Counted from the first letter of the stretch, positions 54,241-63,006 are shown. The stretch: 64,000 bases of DNA from Pseudomonadota bacterium (GCA_021783995.1 JAJXTH010000009.1:1-64000), one strand, 5' to 3'. Numbers and translations: made by a program. The notes: generated from the letters alone by a model not told the origin.

Positions 54241-54764
54241 TGCGTTTCATTCTGCCTCTCATACTTTTTCTGATCCTTTCGGTGTTTCTGTACAAGGGCC
54301 TGGGGCGCGACACGCGCGAAGTGCCTTCACCGCTGATAGGCAAGGCCGCACCGGCATTTCAGCTTCCCACGCTGCAGGATACGGCGAAGCAGTTTTCGCC
54401 CAAGGAGATGCTGGGCAAGGTATGGCTCCTGAACGTATGGGCATCCTGGTGCGAAGCATGCAAGGACGAACATCCCGTGCTGATGGAGTTTTCCTCGCAG
54501 AAGATGCTGCCCATTGTCGGCGTGGATTACAAGGACAAGCGGGAGCAGGGCATGGATACCCTGAAGAATGCCGGGAACCCCTATGATCAGGTGATCTCCG
54601 ATGCGGACGGCAAGGTGGGTTTCGATTACGGCGTCTATGGCGTGCCCGAAACCTATGTGATCGACAAGACGGGCGTCATCCGCTTCAAGCTGATCGGTCC
54701 GATCACACCCGACAACCTGCGCGACAAGCTGATGCCTTTGATTGCGGAGCTGCAAGCGAAATGA
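54237..54764 (+). CDS. ccmG: Periplasmic thioredoxin-like CcmG/DsbE
   Basis: This 175-residue membrane-anchored reductant of apocytochrome cysteines has a single N-terminal helix. The active site NVWASWCEACKDEHP has Cys72 and Cys75. The middle residues are Glu-Ala rather than the more common Pro-Thr or Val-Ser of DsbE, which may shift the redox potential. The cis-Pro loop GVPETYVIDKTG is normal. Confidence 0.94.
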   Translation: MMRFILPLILFLILSVFLYKGLGRDTREVPSPLIGKAAPAFQLPTLQDTAKQFSPKEMLGKVWLLNVWASWCEACKDEHPVLMEFSSQKMLPIVGVDYKDKREQGMDTLKNAGNPYDQVISDADGKVGFDYGVYGVPETYVIDKTGVIRFKLIGPITPDNLRDKLMPLIAELQAK

Positions 54765-55234
54765 GATATTTTCTGATCGGACTATTCTGTCTTTTGCCTA
54801 GTCTTTCCTTTGCTGCGGTGGCCAAGGACATCGCCGAAGATCCCGTGATTGAAATGCGCATGATGCATCTGGCCGAGAAGGTGAGGTGCCTCGTATGCCA
54901 GAGCGAGCCCGTCTCGACTTCACATTCGGAATGGTCACACGACGTGCGCAACATCATGCGTGAAAAGATGAAAGAGGGCGCGACAGATCAGCAGATACTC
55001 GACATGCTGGTGGCCAGATTTGGAAAGTCGGTATTGTATGATCCGCCGGTGGACGATGAAACCGCGCCACTTTGGATCGCACCCTTCGTGATGCTGTTCA
55101 TTGGCGGAGGTTTGCTGGTCTATCAGCTCAAGAAGCGCCGCAGCAAGGTTGTCGATGTGACCTTGACACCTCAGGATGAACAGCGCGCAGCAGAACTTCT
55201 CAACGAACCTTCTTCGAAAGACTCCCAAGCATGA
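54761..55234 (+). CDS. ccmH: Cytochrome c maturation thiol oxidoreductase CcmH
   Basis: CcmH has 157 residues with a cleavable signal peptide, the RCLVCQ motif (Cys43, Cys46) in LAEKVRCLVCQSEPVSTSHS and a C-terminal membrane anchor (about 105-125, LWIAPFVMLFIGGGLLVYQL). It reduces or holds the apocytochrome CxxCH site. The TPR part found in fused E. coli CcmH is in the separate next gene. Confidence 0.95.
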   Translation: MRYFLIGLFCLLPSLSFAAVAKDIAEDPVIEMRMMHLAEKVRCLVCQSEPVSTSHSEWSHDVRNIMREKMKEGATDQQILDMLVARFGKSVLYDPPVDDETAPLWIAPFVMLFIGGGLLVYQLKKRRSKVVDVTLTPQDEQRAAELLNEPSSKDSQA

Positions 55235-56478
55235 CTTTATTCTGGCTACTCTGCGCGGCGCTGCTGGTGCTGGCGCTGTCTTTTCTGGTCTGGCCACTTT
55301 GGCGAAAATCGGCAGCAGACAACCAGGTGTTGCGTGATGCCGCAAACCTTGAAATTTTGCGCGATCAGGCAAGCGAGCTCGAAGCTGACCTGAAGAGCGG
55401 GCTTCTGACTCAGGACGCATTCGAGCAGGGAAAGCGAGAGCTGCAGGCGCGTTTGCTAGAGGAAGTGAAAGGTGCGGATGTGCAGCCGCCCGCAAGAAAT
55501 GCGCGCAAACTGGCCGTGGTTCTTGCCCTGTTGATCCCGATAGGCAGCGTTCTGTTTTATCTCAAGCTTGGCAACGTGACTGCGATGCAGCCGCCTGAGC
55601 AGCAAGCAGAATCTGCGGCAGGCTTTGGAACCTTGAAGTCCGAAGCAGCCCTGCAGGAGCTTGAAGCGAAGCTTGCAAAGAACCCGAACAACCCCAACGG
55701 ATGGCTGATGCTCGGGCGTTCCTACAGCGAGCTTCAGCGCTTCCCGGATGCGGTGCGCGCCTACAAGCAGCTGGTCAATCTGGTGCCCAGGGAGTCGCAG
55801 GCATGGACGGAGTATGCAGATGCGCTGGCGATGACAAACAACCAGTCATTGCTCGGCGAGCCTACCAAGCTTCTTGAGAAGGCATTGCAGCTCGATCCCG
55901 AGAATACCACAGCGCTCGCACTCGCTGGATCGGCAGACATGGAGCGGGGCGACTATGTCGCAGCGATCACGCATTGGCAAAAACTGCTCACCCTTTTGCC
56001 CCCGGATTTTCCGCAGATGCAGATGATAAGGGATGGTGTTGCTCAGGCGCGGGACTTTCTGTCAAAACAGCCTGGCGGCAAGGAGAAACTCGCCAATCTG
56101 CCCGCAGCGCCTGAAGTCGCAAAGGCTGATCCCGCCAAGGCAATCAGCGGTCGTGTCTCTTTGAGCGCTGCGATGAAAGGTCAAGCTTCACCGAATGATT
56201 ATGTGTTCATTCTCGCTCGCGCGGCGGAAGGCCCGAAGATGCCGCTAGCTGTGATACGCAAGCAGGTCAAGGATCTGCCGATGGACTTCACGCTGGATGA
56301 CAGCATGGCCATGCAGCCTCAGATGAAACTTTCTGGATTCGACAAGGTGGTCGTGGTTGCGCGTATCTCCAAATCGGGAATGCCGATCGCGCAGCCGGGA
56401 GACATCGAGGGCACGGCAGGAGTTGTCAAGCCGGGCGCCAAGGGGCTCAACATCAGCATCGATAATCTGGTCAAATAG
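55231..56478 (+). CDS. ccmI: Cytochrome c biogenesis TPR protein CcmI
   Basis: This 415-residue apocytochrome chaperone has two N-terminal helices (about 1-23 and 92-110). A TPR block follows at about 135-280 (NPNNPNGWLMLGRSYSELQR is the clearest repeat). The C-terminal beta domain is ISGRVSLSAAMKGQASPNDY, then VFILARAAEGPKMPLAVIRK. It is the last gene of the ccm operon and converges on the HDOD gene with a 3-base gap between the stops. Confidence 0.93.
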   Translation: MTLFWLLCAALLVLALSFLVWPLWRKSAADNQVLRDAANLEILRDQASELEADLKSGLLTQDAFEQGKRELQARLLEEVKGADVQPPARNARKLAVVLALLIPIGSVLFYLKLGNVTAMQPPEQQAESAAGFGTLKSEAALQELEAKLAKNPNNPNGWLMLGRSYSELQRFPDAVRAYKQLVNLVPRESQAWTEYADALAMTNNQSLLGEPTKLLEKALQLDPENTTALALAGSADMERGDYVAAITHWQKLLTLLPPDFPQMQMIRDGVAQARDFLSKQPGGKEKLANLPAAPEVAKADPAKAISGRVSLSAAMKGQASPNDYVFILARAAEGPKMPLAVIRKQVKDLPMDFTLDDSMAMQPQMKLSGFDKVVVVARISKSGMPIAQPGDIEGTAGVVKPGAKGLNISIDNLVK

Positions 56479-56481
56479 CCG

Positions 56482-57345
56482 CTATTCGACAGTCGGCAGG
56501 GAAGCTGCTTCCTCGCAAAGCGTCTCCAGTTCGGCCTCGTCCAGCCCAAGCACATGCAGGCAGGCAGCGCCGAGCTTGGGCCATTCCTGGGTAAGATCCG
56601 ATTTCATCAGTTGCGACAAGATGTATTCTGCGAGCTGTGCAGTCGCGATCAGCCTGCGGCTCAATATGGGCAGCTTGTCCGATTTCAATGCAGCGAGGTT
56701 GTGGTGGTTGCGTATGGCAAGGCAGAGTTCGTTGGGCAGCCACCAGTTCTGCGCCAGTATGCAGCCCACCATCGCATGGTTGGTCGGCAATGCTGCATTT
56801 TCTATGTCGGTGTAGCTCTGGTTGGCATCGCTGCATGCCGACTGCTGTATCTTTTCGTATTCGGGGAAACGGCCGAGCAGCACGGGTATGCCGCAGTCGC
56901 GAAACAGTCCGAAGGTGAATGTGTCCTCGGCATGCAGGCCTGCGATGCGCAGATTAAGCGCAAGCCAGCCTGAGAGATGAGAGATGCGCGCCGAGGTGTC
57001 CCAGAAGCGTTCGAGATTCTTCACGTTCGGGAATGTCTTGCGTAGTATGATCCCGGCCACCGCGCGGCTTGCGGTCTGCATGCCGAGCATCGCGAGCGCC
57101 TCGTTGACGGAACGCACGTGCTGGCGTATGCCGAAGAATGCGGAATTGGCTGTCTTGATGAGGCCCGCAGAGACGGCGACATCGCTGCTGATGATGCTGG
57201 TCATGAGGTTGAAATCGGGTTCTTCCTTGCGCGCCTCTGTCATGAAGCGGTCCAGTATTACCGGACAGGGCGGGATGCCGACGTCGACGAGCGACCGCTC
57301 GATCAGCCTGTCCAGGCCTTGCGCGTCTTGCTGGTTATCAGTCAT
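56482..57345 (-). CDS. HDOD-domain protein
   Basis: This 287-residue protein is mostly an HDOD domain (about 25-220), a degenerate relative of HD phosphohydrolases found in signalling proteins: PPCPVILDRFMTEARKEEPD, LIKTANSAFFGIRQHVRSVN and GLFRDCGIPVLLGRFPEY. The metal-binding His/Asp residues of true HD enzymes are not conserved, so it is probably a protein-interaction module. The start at 57345 has an AAGGGAAAG SD and overlaps the GGDEF-EAL gene by 4 bases. Confidence 0.88.
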   Translation of the reverse strand: MTDNQQDAQGLDRLIERSLVDVGIPPCPVILDRFMTEARKEEPDFNLMTSIISSDVAVSAGLIKTANSAFFGIRQHVRSVNEALAMLGMQTASRAVAGIILRKTFPNVKNLERFWDTSARISHLSGWLALNLRIAGLHAEDTFTFGLFRDCGIPVLLGRFPEYEKIQQSACSDANQSYTDIENAALPTNHAMVGCILAQNWWLPNELCLAIRNHHNLAALKSDKLPILSRRLIATAQLAEYILSQLMKSDLTQEWPKLGAACLHVLGLDEAELETLCEEAASLPTVE

Positions 57346-58637
57346 TTTCTTTCCCTTGTTTTGAGCCAATTGATCAGTACTTCTTCGGGCATCGGTTTTG
57401 CGCACGTGAATCCCTGTACAGCATCGACACCCGCGCTGATAAGCGCGTCGATTTCTTCCTGCCTCTCGCAGCCTTCGGCCACGACGGTCATGCCGAGTTC
57501 ATGGGCTAACTGTATCACCGCCCTGACCACGGCCAGCGCGCGGCGGTTTTCCGGAAGCACGGTGATGAAAGCGCGATCCAGCTTGAGTTTCTTTGCGGGT
57601 ATGTCCTTCAGGTTGGCAAGACAGGAATAGCCTGTGCCAAAATCGTCTATGGACAGGCTCACTCCCGTGGTCATGACGTTCTTCAGATTCTTCTGCACCG
57701 TGTCGGAGATATCCATGAACAGGGATTCCGTCAGTTCCAGTTCCAGGAGTTCCGGCTTGACGTTCGAGCAGATCAGTGCAGCATGCAGCGCGTGGGTGAA
57801 TTTTGTCGAGATCAACTGGGCCCGCGAGACATTGATGGATACCTTGATGTGATATCCCGCATTCTGGAGTTCACGCGCCTGCAGCGCGCCCTGCAACAGG
57901 CTCCATTCGCCCAGGCGCACGATGATGCCCGTCCTTTCAGCAACGGGAATGAATTTTCCCGGCACGATCTGGTCCCCGTTGACAGTGCAGCGCATCAGCG
58001 CCTCAACCGAGTCGACTTCGCCGCTGGTGCGTATGATCGGCTGATAGTGCAGCGACAGACCGCCCGTGCCGAGCGCCGTATGCAGGGCGCTCTCTATGGA
58101 AAGTTCTTCGCGCGCAAGTGTGGCGCCTATGCGCCCGTGAACCGCGTCGTCCCCGGAAAAAACGATGCTGTTGCCGCCCCGGGTCTTGGCGATGAACATC
58201 GCGCGATCCGCTCGCTCCAGCAGTGACAGGGAATCCTCACCGGACTCGTAGAGCGCAATGCCTATGCTGGCAGTGGGGCACAGGATCAGATTGCCCACAG
58301 GTATGAATTCTTCGACCGTGTTGGCCAGTTCGCGCGCGAAGCTTTCGGCCTGTGCGTGATCGCATCTCGGAACCAGGAAAACGAATTCGTCCCCGCCCAT
58401 GCGGGCGATTTCTGCCCGGCCGCTCACGCGCGCGCGAAATCGCACGGAGAGGTTCTGGATCACCTCGTCGCCGCCCGGATGGCCAAACGAGTCATTGATC
58501 TTCTTGAATCGGTCCAGATTGATCCAGATGACGGCAAACGGAACATCACTTTTTTCCGCATTTGCGGTGAAACGTCCAGCCTCGTGCAGACAGCCAAATC
58601 GGTCAAGAAATCCGGTCAAAGGGTCGATATTACTCAT
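57342..58637 (-). CDS. GGDEF-EAL cyclic di-GMP protein
   Basis: This 431-residue cytoplasmic protein has no sensor domain before the catalytic parts. The GGDEF domain (about 1-165) has intact RMGGDEFVF (81-85) but no RxxD inhibitory site. The EAL domain (about 185-425) has VEALMRC (212-214), SIDDFGTGYSCL and VAEGCE, so both diguanylate cyclase and phosphodiesterase activities are possible. The gene starts at the beginning of the GGDEF fold, so control may come from partners such as the coupled HDOD protein. Confidence 0.93.
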   Translation of the reverse strand: MSNIDPLTGFLDRFGCLHEAGRFTANAEKSDVPFAVIWINLDRFKKINDSFGHPGGDEVIQNLSVRFRARVSGRAEIARMGGDEFVFLVPRCDHAQAESFARELANTVEEFIPVGNLILCPTASIGIALYESGEDSLSLLERADRAMFIAKTRGGNSIVFSGDDAVHGRIGATLAREELSIESALHTALGTGGLSLHYQPIIRTSGEVDSVEALMRCTVNGDQIVPGKFIPVAERTGIIVRLGEWSLLQGALQARELQNAGYHIKVSINVSRAQLISTKFTHALHAALICSNVKPELLELELTESLFMDISDTVQKNLKNVMTTGVSLSIDDFGTGYSCLANLKDIPAKKLKLDRAFITVLPENRRALAVVRAVIQLAHELGMTVVAEGCERQEEIDALISAGVDAVQGFTCAKPMPEEVLINWLKTRERK

Positions 58638-58701
58638 GCGCTTTCACGATGTGAGTCGAGCAGAAAATTTCCGGTGCAAGCCTTGCCCCGAAACCCAGAA
58701 G

Positions 58702-58717
58702 TGCACAATATTGTGCA
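58702..58717. promoter_or_regulatory. Perfect 16-bp palindrome, candidate operator
   Basis: TGCACAATATTGTGCA is a perfect palindrome located 65 bases upstream of the GGDEF-EAL start and 164 bases upstream of the AI-2E gene start. It resembles NtrC sites (TGCAC-N7-GTGCA) but has N6. It overlaps the -35 position of the promoter below. Confidence 0.7.
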
Positions 58718-58724
58718 TCATCCA

Positions 58725-58730
58725 TATAAT
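58725..58730 (+). promoter_or_regulatory. -10 box of a palindrome-controlled promoter
   Basis: A perfect TATAAT lies 17 bases downstream of TGCACA (58702-58707, 4 of 6 to TTGACA), which is the left arm of the palindrome. A repressor bound there would block polymerase. The transcript would run towards 58882 with a leader of about 145 bases. Confidence 0.5.
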
Positions 58731-58881
58731 TTTAAACAGTGCAAGGTGTTTTTCTCGGCCGGGCGTGTCTTGAAGTGCGCGGATGATGCAGAGCGGGTGA
58801 GCTGGAATGGTGATATTCTATCCGCATTGATAGATTTCATGCGGACGGGCTTGCATCTGTTCAGACGATCGATGGTTGGGC

Positions 58882-59907
58882 ATGCTGACACAGAACACGT
58901 TTAAGAACTATTTTTCGATGGCCATACTGGCTGCGGTTGCCTGGCTGATGCACGGGTTCATCCCCGCATTGCTCTGGGCAGTGGTCATCGCCATCGCCAC
59001 TTGGCCTTTGCGCGTCAGGCTCGCGGCTTCCATTCCCGGCAGCACGAAAGTCGCGGCCGTCATGACGGCTGCTGTGGCCATACTGTTGTTCTTTCCCATC
59101 ATCTATGCGCTGTTCCGCGCCGCATCGGACATGGGCGCGCTGACGCGCTGGATGTTGGGGGTGCAGCAGACCGGGATAACGGCGCCCTTATGGCTGCATA
59201 CGCTTCCGGTTTTTGGGGAGCAGGCTGCAAGATGGTGGGCGGAAAACCTGACCGATCCGGCGAGTCTTTCCGTTTTTCTTGGCAGGTTCGACAGCGCATG
59301 GGTAAAGTCTGTCGCACAGAGCCTGGGTGCGCAGGCGGCCCATCGCCTGATCACTCTGATATTCACCGTCACCACGCTTTTCTTCCTGTACGAAGGGGGA
59401 GAGGAGCTCTCGAAAAAGACGCTTGCGCTCTTGCAGAAACTGACAGGCGAGACGGGCAGAAGATACGGGATGCAGGCGGCTGTTGCGATCAGGGCGACCG
59501 TCAACGGCGTGGTGCTGGTAGGACTCGGCGAAGGGTTTGTCATCGGTATTTCGTACTGGGTGGCTGGCGCGCCGCACGCCGCCATTCTGGGGCTCTTGAC
59601 CGGTGCGCTGGCGATGATCCCGTTTGCTGCGCCGCTGATATTTACCGGCGTGTCCCTGATCCTTGTCGCCCAGGGCAACATGGCGGCGGCTGTGGGCGTA
59701 TTCGCATTCGGAATGCTGGTACTCGCAATCGGCGATCACCTGGTGCGCCCCAGAATCATCGGCGGTGCTGTCGAGTTGCCTTTCCTGTGGGTGCTTTTCG
59801 GCATCCTGGGGGGGGTGGAAGCGTTCGGGCTGATCGGGCTTTTCGTCGGGCCTGCGCTGATGGCACTGTCCGTCATGATGTGGAACGACATGACGCAGGA
59901 CGGCTAG
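58882..59907 (+). CDS. AI-2E family transporter (PerM/YdiK type)
   Basis: This 341-residue inner-membrane protein has about seven to eight helices. The family features are AAVAWLMHGFIPALLWAVVI near the N-terminus and the C-terminal bundle with AIGDHLVRPRIIGGAVELPF and LFGILGGVEAFGLIGLFVGP, the most conserved stretch. Members are permeases or Na+/H+ antiporter-like proteins; transport of autoinducer-2 is shown for few. The ATG at 58882 is chosen, with an in-frame TTG two codons upstream. Confidence 0.9.
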   Translation: MLTQNTFKNYFSMAILAAVAWLMHGFIPALLWAVVIAIATWPLRVRLAASIPGSTKVAAVMTAAVAILLFFPIIYALFRAASDMGALTRWMLGVQQTGITAPLWLHTLPVFGEQAARWWAENLTDPASLSVFLGRFDSAWVKSVAQSLGAQAAHRLITLIFTVTTLFFLYEGGEELSKKTLALLQKLTGETGRRYGMQAAVAIRATVNGVVLVGLGEGFVIGISYWVAGAPHAAILGLLTGALAMIPFAAPLIFTGVSLILVAQGNMAAAVGVFAFGMLVLAIGDHLVRPRIIGGAVELPFLWVLFGILGGVEAFGLIGLFVGPALMALSVMMWNDMTQDG

Positions 59908-60060
59908 CGATGCTTGAGCCTTGGCCAGGGATGCGATCCGTAACTGCTTCTGGTCGCAGATGATAGCCGCTGTTTTCTGCAGGCGCGTGTCTTGCGGCCG
60001 CTTCGCCAAGCCTGTCCCTGAAGAACGAGAACTTTGCATGATCGAGATGGTCGGAGCAAC

Positions 60061-60654
60061 GTGAAGATCGGATTGAAAAAACTTGCCTCTGCGATGGTTG
60101 TGGCGCTCGCTGCAGCATCGGTATGGAAGGCCGTTTACGGCGCGGTGCCGGAGCCTGTAGTGCATCCCAAAATTGCCGCACACGTTGCCGCGCATGAGAT
60201 CACCCCAGTTCGGCGAGAGGTCCGGAAAAAGGCTGCGCCCAAACATGTTGCAGCGGTCAGGCGCAAACCCGCGAAGTTGCCGGTGTCTGAAGGCCGGACT
60301 GACGTGGCGATTAAGATGGTGCCGATAGACAGGCTGCTGAAGGAATCCTCAACGAGAAGTTCTGCCAGGCCAGAAGCTGCGCGCGATGGTGCTCATAAGC
60401 CAGATAAGGTCACGGAAGATGACGTCGGCCTCGATATCGGAAGGGGTTTGCCTTTGCCTACTCCAGAGAGCATATTGTTCACACCCATCGACAAGCCCGA
60501 CGGATTCCACGTGGGCGTGGAATATCATGTAGACCAGAAATGGGATCTGACGGGGCTCGCGGGCGTGACGACGAACGGGAATGCGTTGGGGGTAACAAGC
60601 CCAGGGAAGCCTTCGGTCAATCAGGTTGGGCTGAAAGCGAACTACCGGTTCTGA
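60061..60654 (+). CDS. Secreted protein of unknown function with outer-membrane-like C-terminus
   Basis: This 197-residue protein starts at GTG with GGAG 4 bases upstream. An N-terminal signal-like helix is at about 4-26 (LKKLASAMVVALAAASVW). A basic low-complexity region follows at about 50-80 (RREVRKKAAPKHVAAVRRKP). The C-terminal part has alternating polarity (GFHVGVEYHV) and ends in VGLKANYRF, with the aromatic final residue expected of outer-membrane strands. It is too short for a full barrel. I do not recognise the family. Its last 38 bases overlap recJ tail to tail. Confidence 0.65.
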   Translation: MKIGLKKLASAMVVALAAASVWKAVYGAVPEPVVHPKIAAHVAAHEITPVRREVRKKAAPKHVAAVRRKPAKLPVSEGRTDVAIKMVPIDRLLKESSTRSSARPEAARDGAHKPDKVTEDDVGLDIGRGLPLPTPESILFTPIDKPDGFHVGVEYHVDQKWDLTGLAGVTTNGNALGVTSPGKPSVNQVGLKANYRF

Positions 60655-62341
60655 GAGGTTGTTCCCAGTGCCTGACGATGAGTTGCAGGTTCCGGTTTCC
60701 GTTGTATTCATTGATGCCGAGGCTATATACGATGCGGCAGGTCTCGGGCAGATATTCGCCGTGCCAGAACAGCATTGCATCGAACACGCTCCCACCCTTG
60801 GAGAGCCGCAATTTCAGGTGCTTTTCCCCGACGATGCGCTGGCTCAGCACTGTAAAGGTGTCGTCGAACTGGGGGGCGGGAAAGCCCTGTCCCCACACCT
60901 GTTCTTCGAGCCGTTGCGCGGTGTCGAGCGTCATCGTCAAAGGATCCAGAGCGCCGTCGGTTTCGATGCGCATCATGAGATCGTCTGTAGTCAGGAGTTC
61001 GCGGACCACTTTCTCGAATGTGCTGGTGAATTCGGAAAGGTCGTTTCTTGAAATGCTAAGGCCGGCGGCGGCTGCATGACCGCCGAATTTTTTGATGAGC
61101 GCAGGATTGCGCTTGCTGACGAGATCAAGCGCATCGCGCAGATGCAGCCCGGAGATGGATCGGCCTGATCCCTTGAGTTCCCCTGCCGATGCTTCTGCAA
61201 ATGCGATCACCGGCCTGTGGAACTTGTCCTTGAGACGTGAAGCGAGTATGCCGATCACGCCCTGATGCCAGGATGCATCGAACAGCGTGAGGCTGAAACT
61301 GTCTTGCGGGCCCATGGATTCGAGCGAGGCGAGGGCACTCTCCTGCATGCCGGTTTCGATGTCGCGTCGCTCCCGGTTCAGGCTGTCCAGTTGGGTTGCG
61401 ATCTTCATCGCAATGCTTTCGTCCTTGCTCAACAGGCATTCTATGCCTATACCCATGTCATCCAGTCGGCCTGCTGCATTCAGGCGCGGACCTATCGAAA
61501 ATCCCAGATCCTTGCTCGTTAGCCTGCCGGAGTTGTTTTTTGATACCTGTATCAGTGCGTTGATGCCGGCGCATGCGCGGCCGGCCCTTATGCGCTGCAA
61601 ACCCTGCTGCACCAGTATGCGGTTGTTTTGGTCGAGCTTCACGACGTCGGCTACAGTGCCGAGTGCGACGAGATCCAGAAGATCGAGCAGCATCTTTCCT
61701 TTTTCATCGGGCATTTCTACCCTGCTGCGCAGTTCTGCGCGCAGCGCAAGCAGCACATAGAACATGACGCCGACGCCCGCCAGGTTCTTGCTGGGAAATG
61801 TGCAACCAGGCTGATTCGGATTGACGATGCAGGCCGCATCGGGAAGAGCATCTCCCGGCAGATGGTGGTCGGTGACGAGCACCTGCATGCCCAACCGGTT
61901 GGCCTCCAGAACGCCATCCACGCTGGCTATTCCGTTGTCTACCGTGATCAGGATATCGGGCGAGGATCGCGCGGCCAGTCTGACGATTTCGGGTGTCAGG
62001 CCGTATCCGTATTCGAAGCGGTTGGGCACGATGAAATCAACATTTGCGCCGAATGCGCGCAAGCCTTTCAGCGCCACGGCACACGCGGTTGCGCCGTCGC
62101 AGTCGTAGTCGGCTACGACAATCAGCTTCTTTTGGGACGCGATCGCGTCTGCGAGCAGGCGCGCCATGTTCTTCGCATTCTTCAATTCTTCGAACGAATA
62201 AAGATGAGAGAATGAAGTGTCGAGTTGCGCGCGTTCATTGATGCCGCGCGCCGCAAATATTTTCGCCATCTCTGGCGATATGCCTTCAGCAATCAGGTGT
62301 TTCTCGGATTCATGAGGGATTGCGCGCGGTGTAATTTGCAT
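60617..62341 (-). CDS. recJ: Single-stranded-DNA-specific exonuclease RecJ
   Basis: RecJ degrades single-stranded DNA 5' to 3' in recombination and mismatch repair. It has 574 residues from MQITPRAIPHE. The DHH phosphoesterase motifs are present: VVADYDCDGATA, TVDNGIASVDG and LVTDHHLPGD. The DHHA1 part has GRSISGLHLRDAL and KFGGHAAAAGLSI, and the OB-fold C-terminus ends at LQLIVRHWE. About 12 residues beyond the usual end overlap the opposite-strand gene. There is no obvious SD; an in-frame ATG at 62380 is possible. Confidence 0.95.
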   Translation of the reverse strand: MQITPRAIPHESEKHLIAEGISPEMAKIFAARGINERAQLDTSFSHLYSFEELKNAKNMARLLADAIASQKKLIVVADYDCDGATACAVALKGLRAFGANVDFIVPNRFEYGYGLTPEIVRLAARSSPDILITVDNGIASVDGVLEANRLGMQVLVTDHHLPGDALPDAACIVNPNQPGCTFPSKNLAGVGVMFYVLLALRAELRSRVEMPDEKGKMLLDLLDLVALGTVADVVKLDQNNRILVQQGLQRIRAGRACAGINALIQVSKNNSGRLTSKDLGFSIGPRLNAAGRLDDMGIGIECLLSKDESIAMKIATQLDSLNRERRDIETGMQESALASLESMGPQDSFSLTLFDASWHQGVIGILASRLKDKFHRPVIAFAEASAGELKGSGRSISGLHLRDALDLVSKRNPALIKKFGGHAAAAGLSISRNDLSEFTSTFEKVVRELLTTDDLMMRIETDGALDPLTMTLDTAQRLEEQVWGQGFPAPQFDDTFTVLSQRIVGEKHLKLRLSKGGSVFDAMLFWHGEYLPETCRIVYSLGINEYNGNRNLQLIVRHWEQPLRTGSSLSAQPD

Positions 62342-62403
62342 TGTGGATGATAGCCGTGGCAGATGGCCCGATTTTAACATTTGCGACTGCGCAAAAAATT
62401 AGC

Positions 62404-62432
62404 TTGCATAAAGTAAGGAGCCTAACTATAAT
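62404..62432 (+). promoter_or_regulatory. Promoter of marR with embedded operator
   Basis: TTGCAT (62404-62409) and a perfect TATAAT (62427-62432) are exactly 17 bases apart. GTAAGGAGCCTAACTATA (62413-62430) fills the spacer and -10 and recurs at 62963. The predicted start (about 62439) is only a few bases before the ATG, so the mRNA may be nearly leaderless. Confidence 0.68.
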
Positions 62433-62441
62433 TTGTTCACC

Positions 62442-62945
62442 ATGTTGCTGCTCAAAGAACTCCCGAATTCAAAAAGCCTGGCGAAATTGCTCGAGCGTTA
62501 TCCGGATGCGGACATCGATGCGATATCCGTTTTCGTTAACCTGCTGCGGGCTAGTTCCGATCTTTCTGCTGCGCTTGATGGCCTGCTTGCGAAACACAGC
62601 CTTTTGCAGGGCAGGTGGTGGGTGCTCGTGCTGTTGATGAGGCAGGATGATCTGACCTCCACGCCCACTGATCTTGCCGAGAAGGCGGGCGTGACCAAGG
62701 CAACCATGACAGGGTTCATCGACGGCCTGGAACGGGAAGGGCTGGTTGTGAGACTGCCGGATGCGGCTGATCGCAGAAAATATCTGATCAGATTGACAAG
62801 GGCCGGGCAGAAGAAAATCGATGAGATTACGCCAGATTACTGCAGCAAAGTGCAAGCGCTGATGTCCTGTTTGACTCATGAACGGCGGAATGCGATGCTT
62901 GACGCATTGAAGGATCTCTCGGCAAATATCGGGGCAATGGAATGA
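62442..62945 (+). CDS. MarR-family transcriptional regulator
   Basis: This 167-residue dimeric winged-helix repressor has helix-turn-helix TDLAEKAGVTKATMTGFIDG and wing VVRLPDAADRRKYLIRLT, with the invariant Asp-Arg-Arg. The N- and C-terminal helices form the dimer interface. It lies 61 bases before an efflux outer-membrane component, and both genes share an operator-like sequence, so it probably represses itself and the pump in response to a small phenolic or drug-like ligand. The start is ATG 62442. Confidence 0.92.
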   Translation: MLLLKELPNSKSLAKLLERYPDADIDAISVFVNLLRASSDLSAALDGLLAKHSLLQGRWWVLVLLMRQDDLTSTPTDLAEKAGVTKATMTGFIDGLEREGLVVRLPDAADRRKYLIRLTRAGQKKIDEITPDYCSKVQALMSCLTHERRNAMLDALKDLSANIGAME

Positions 62946-62962
62946 TTTTTTTTGCCCATTTG

Positions 62963-62980
62963 ATTAGGTGGCTAACTATA
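62963..62980 (+). promoter_or_regulatory. Second MarR-type operator before the efflux gene
   Basis: ATTAGGTGGCTAACTATA is 14 of 18 identical to 62413-62430 and contains the dyad TTAG-N4-CTAA, typical of MarR boxes. TTGCCC (62952-62957) upstream and TATATG (62977-62982) would be the promoter elements, with a long 19-base spacer. Confidence 0.6.
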
Positions 62981-63006
62981 TGGGTTTCGACGGGACGCCA
63001 AGAAAT

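Noticed and set aside
58702-58717. Assignment of the palindrome to NtrC
   Set aside because: The centre has 6 rather than 7 bases and the promoter looks like sigma-70, not sigma-54 (no GG-N10-GC).
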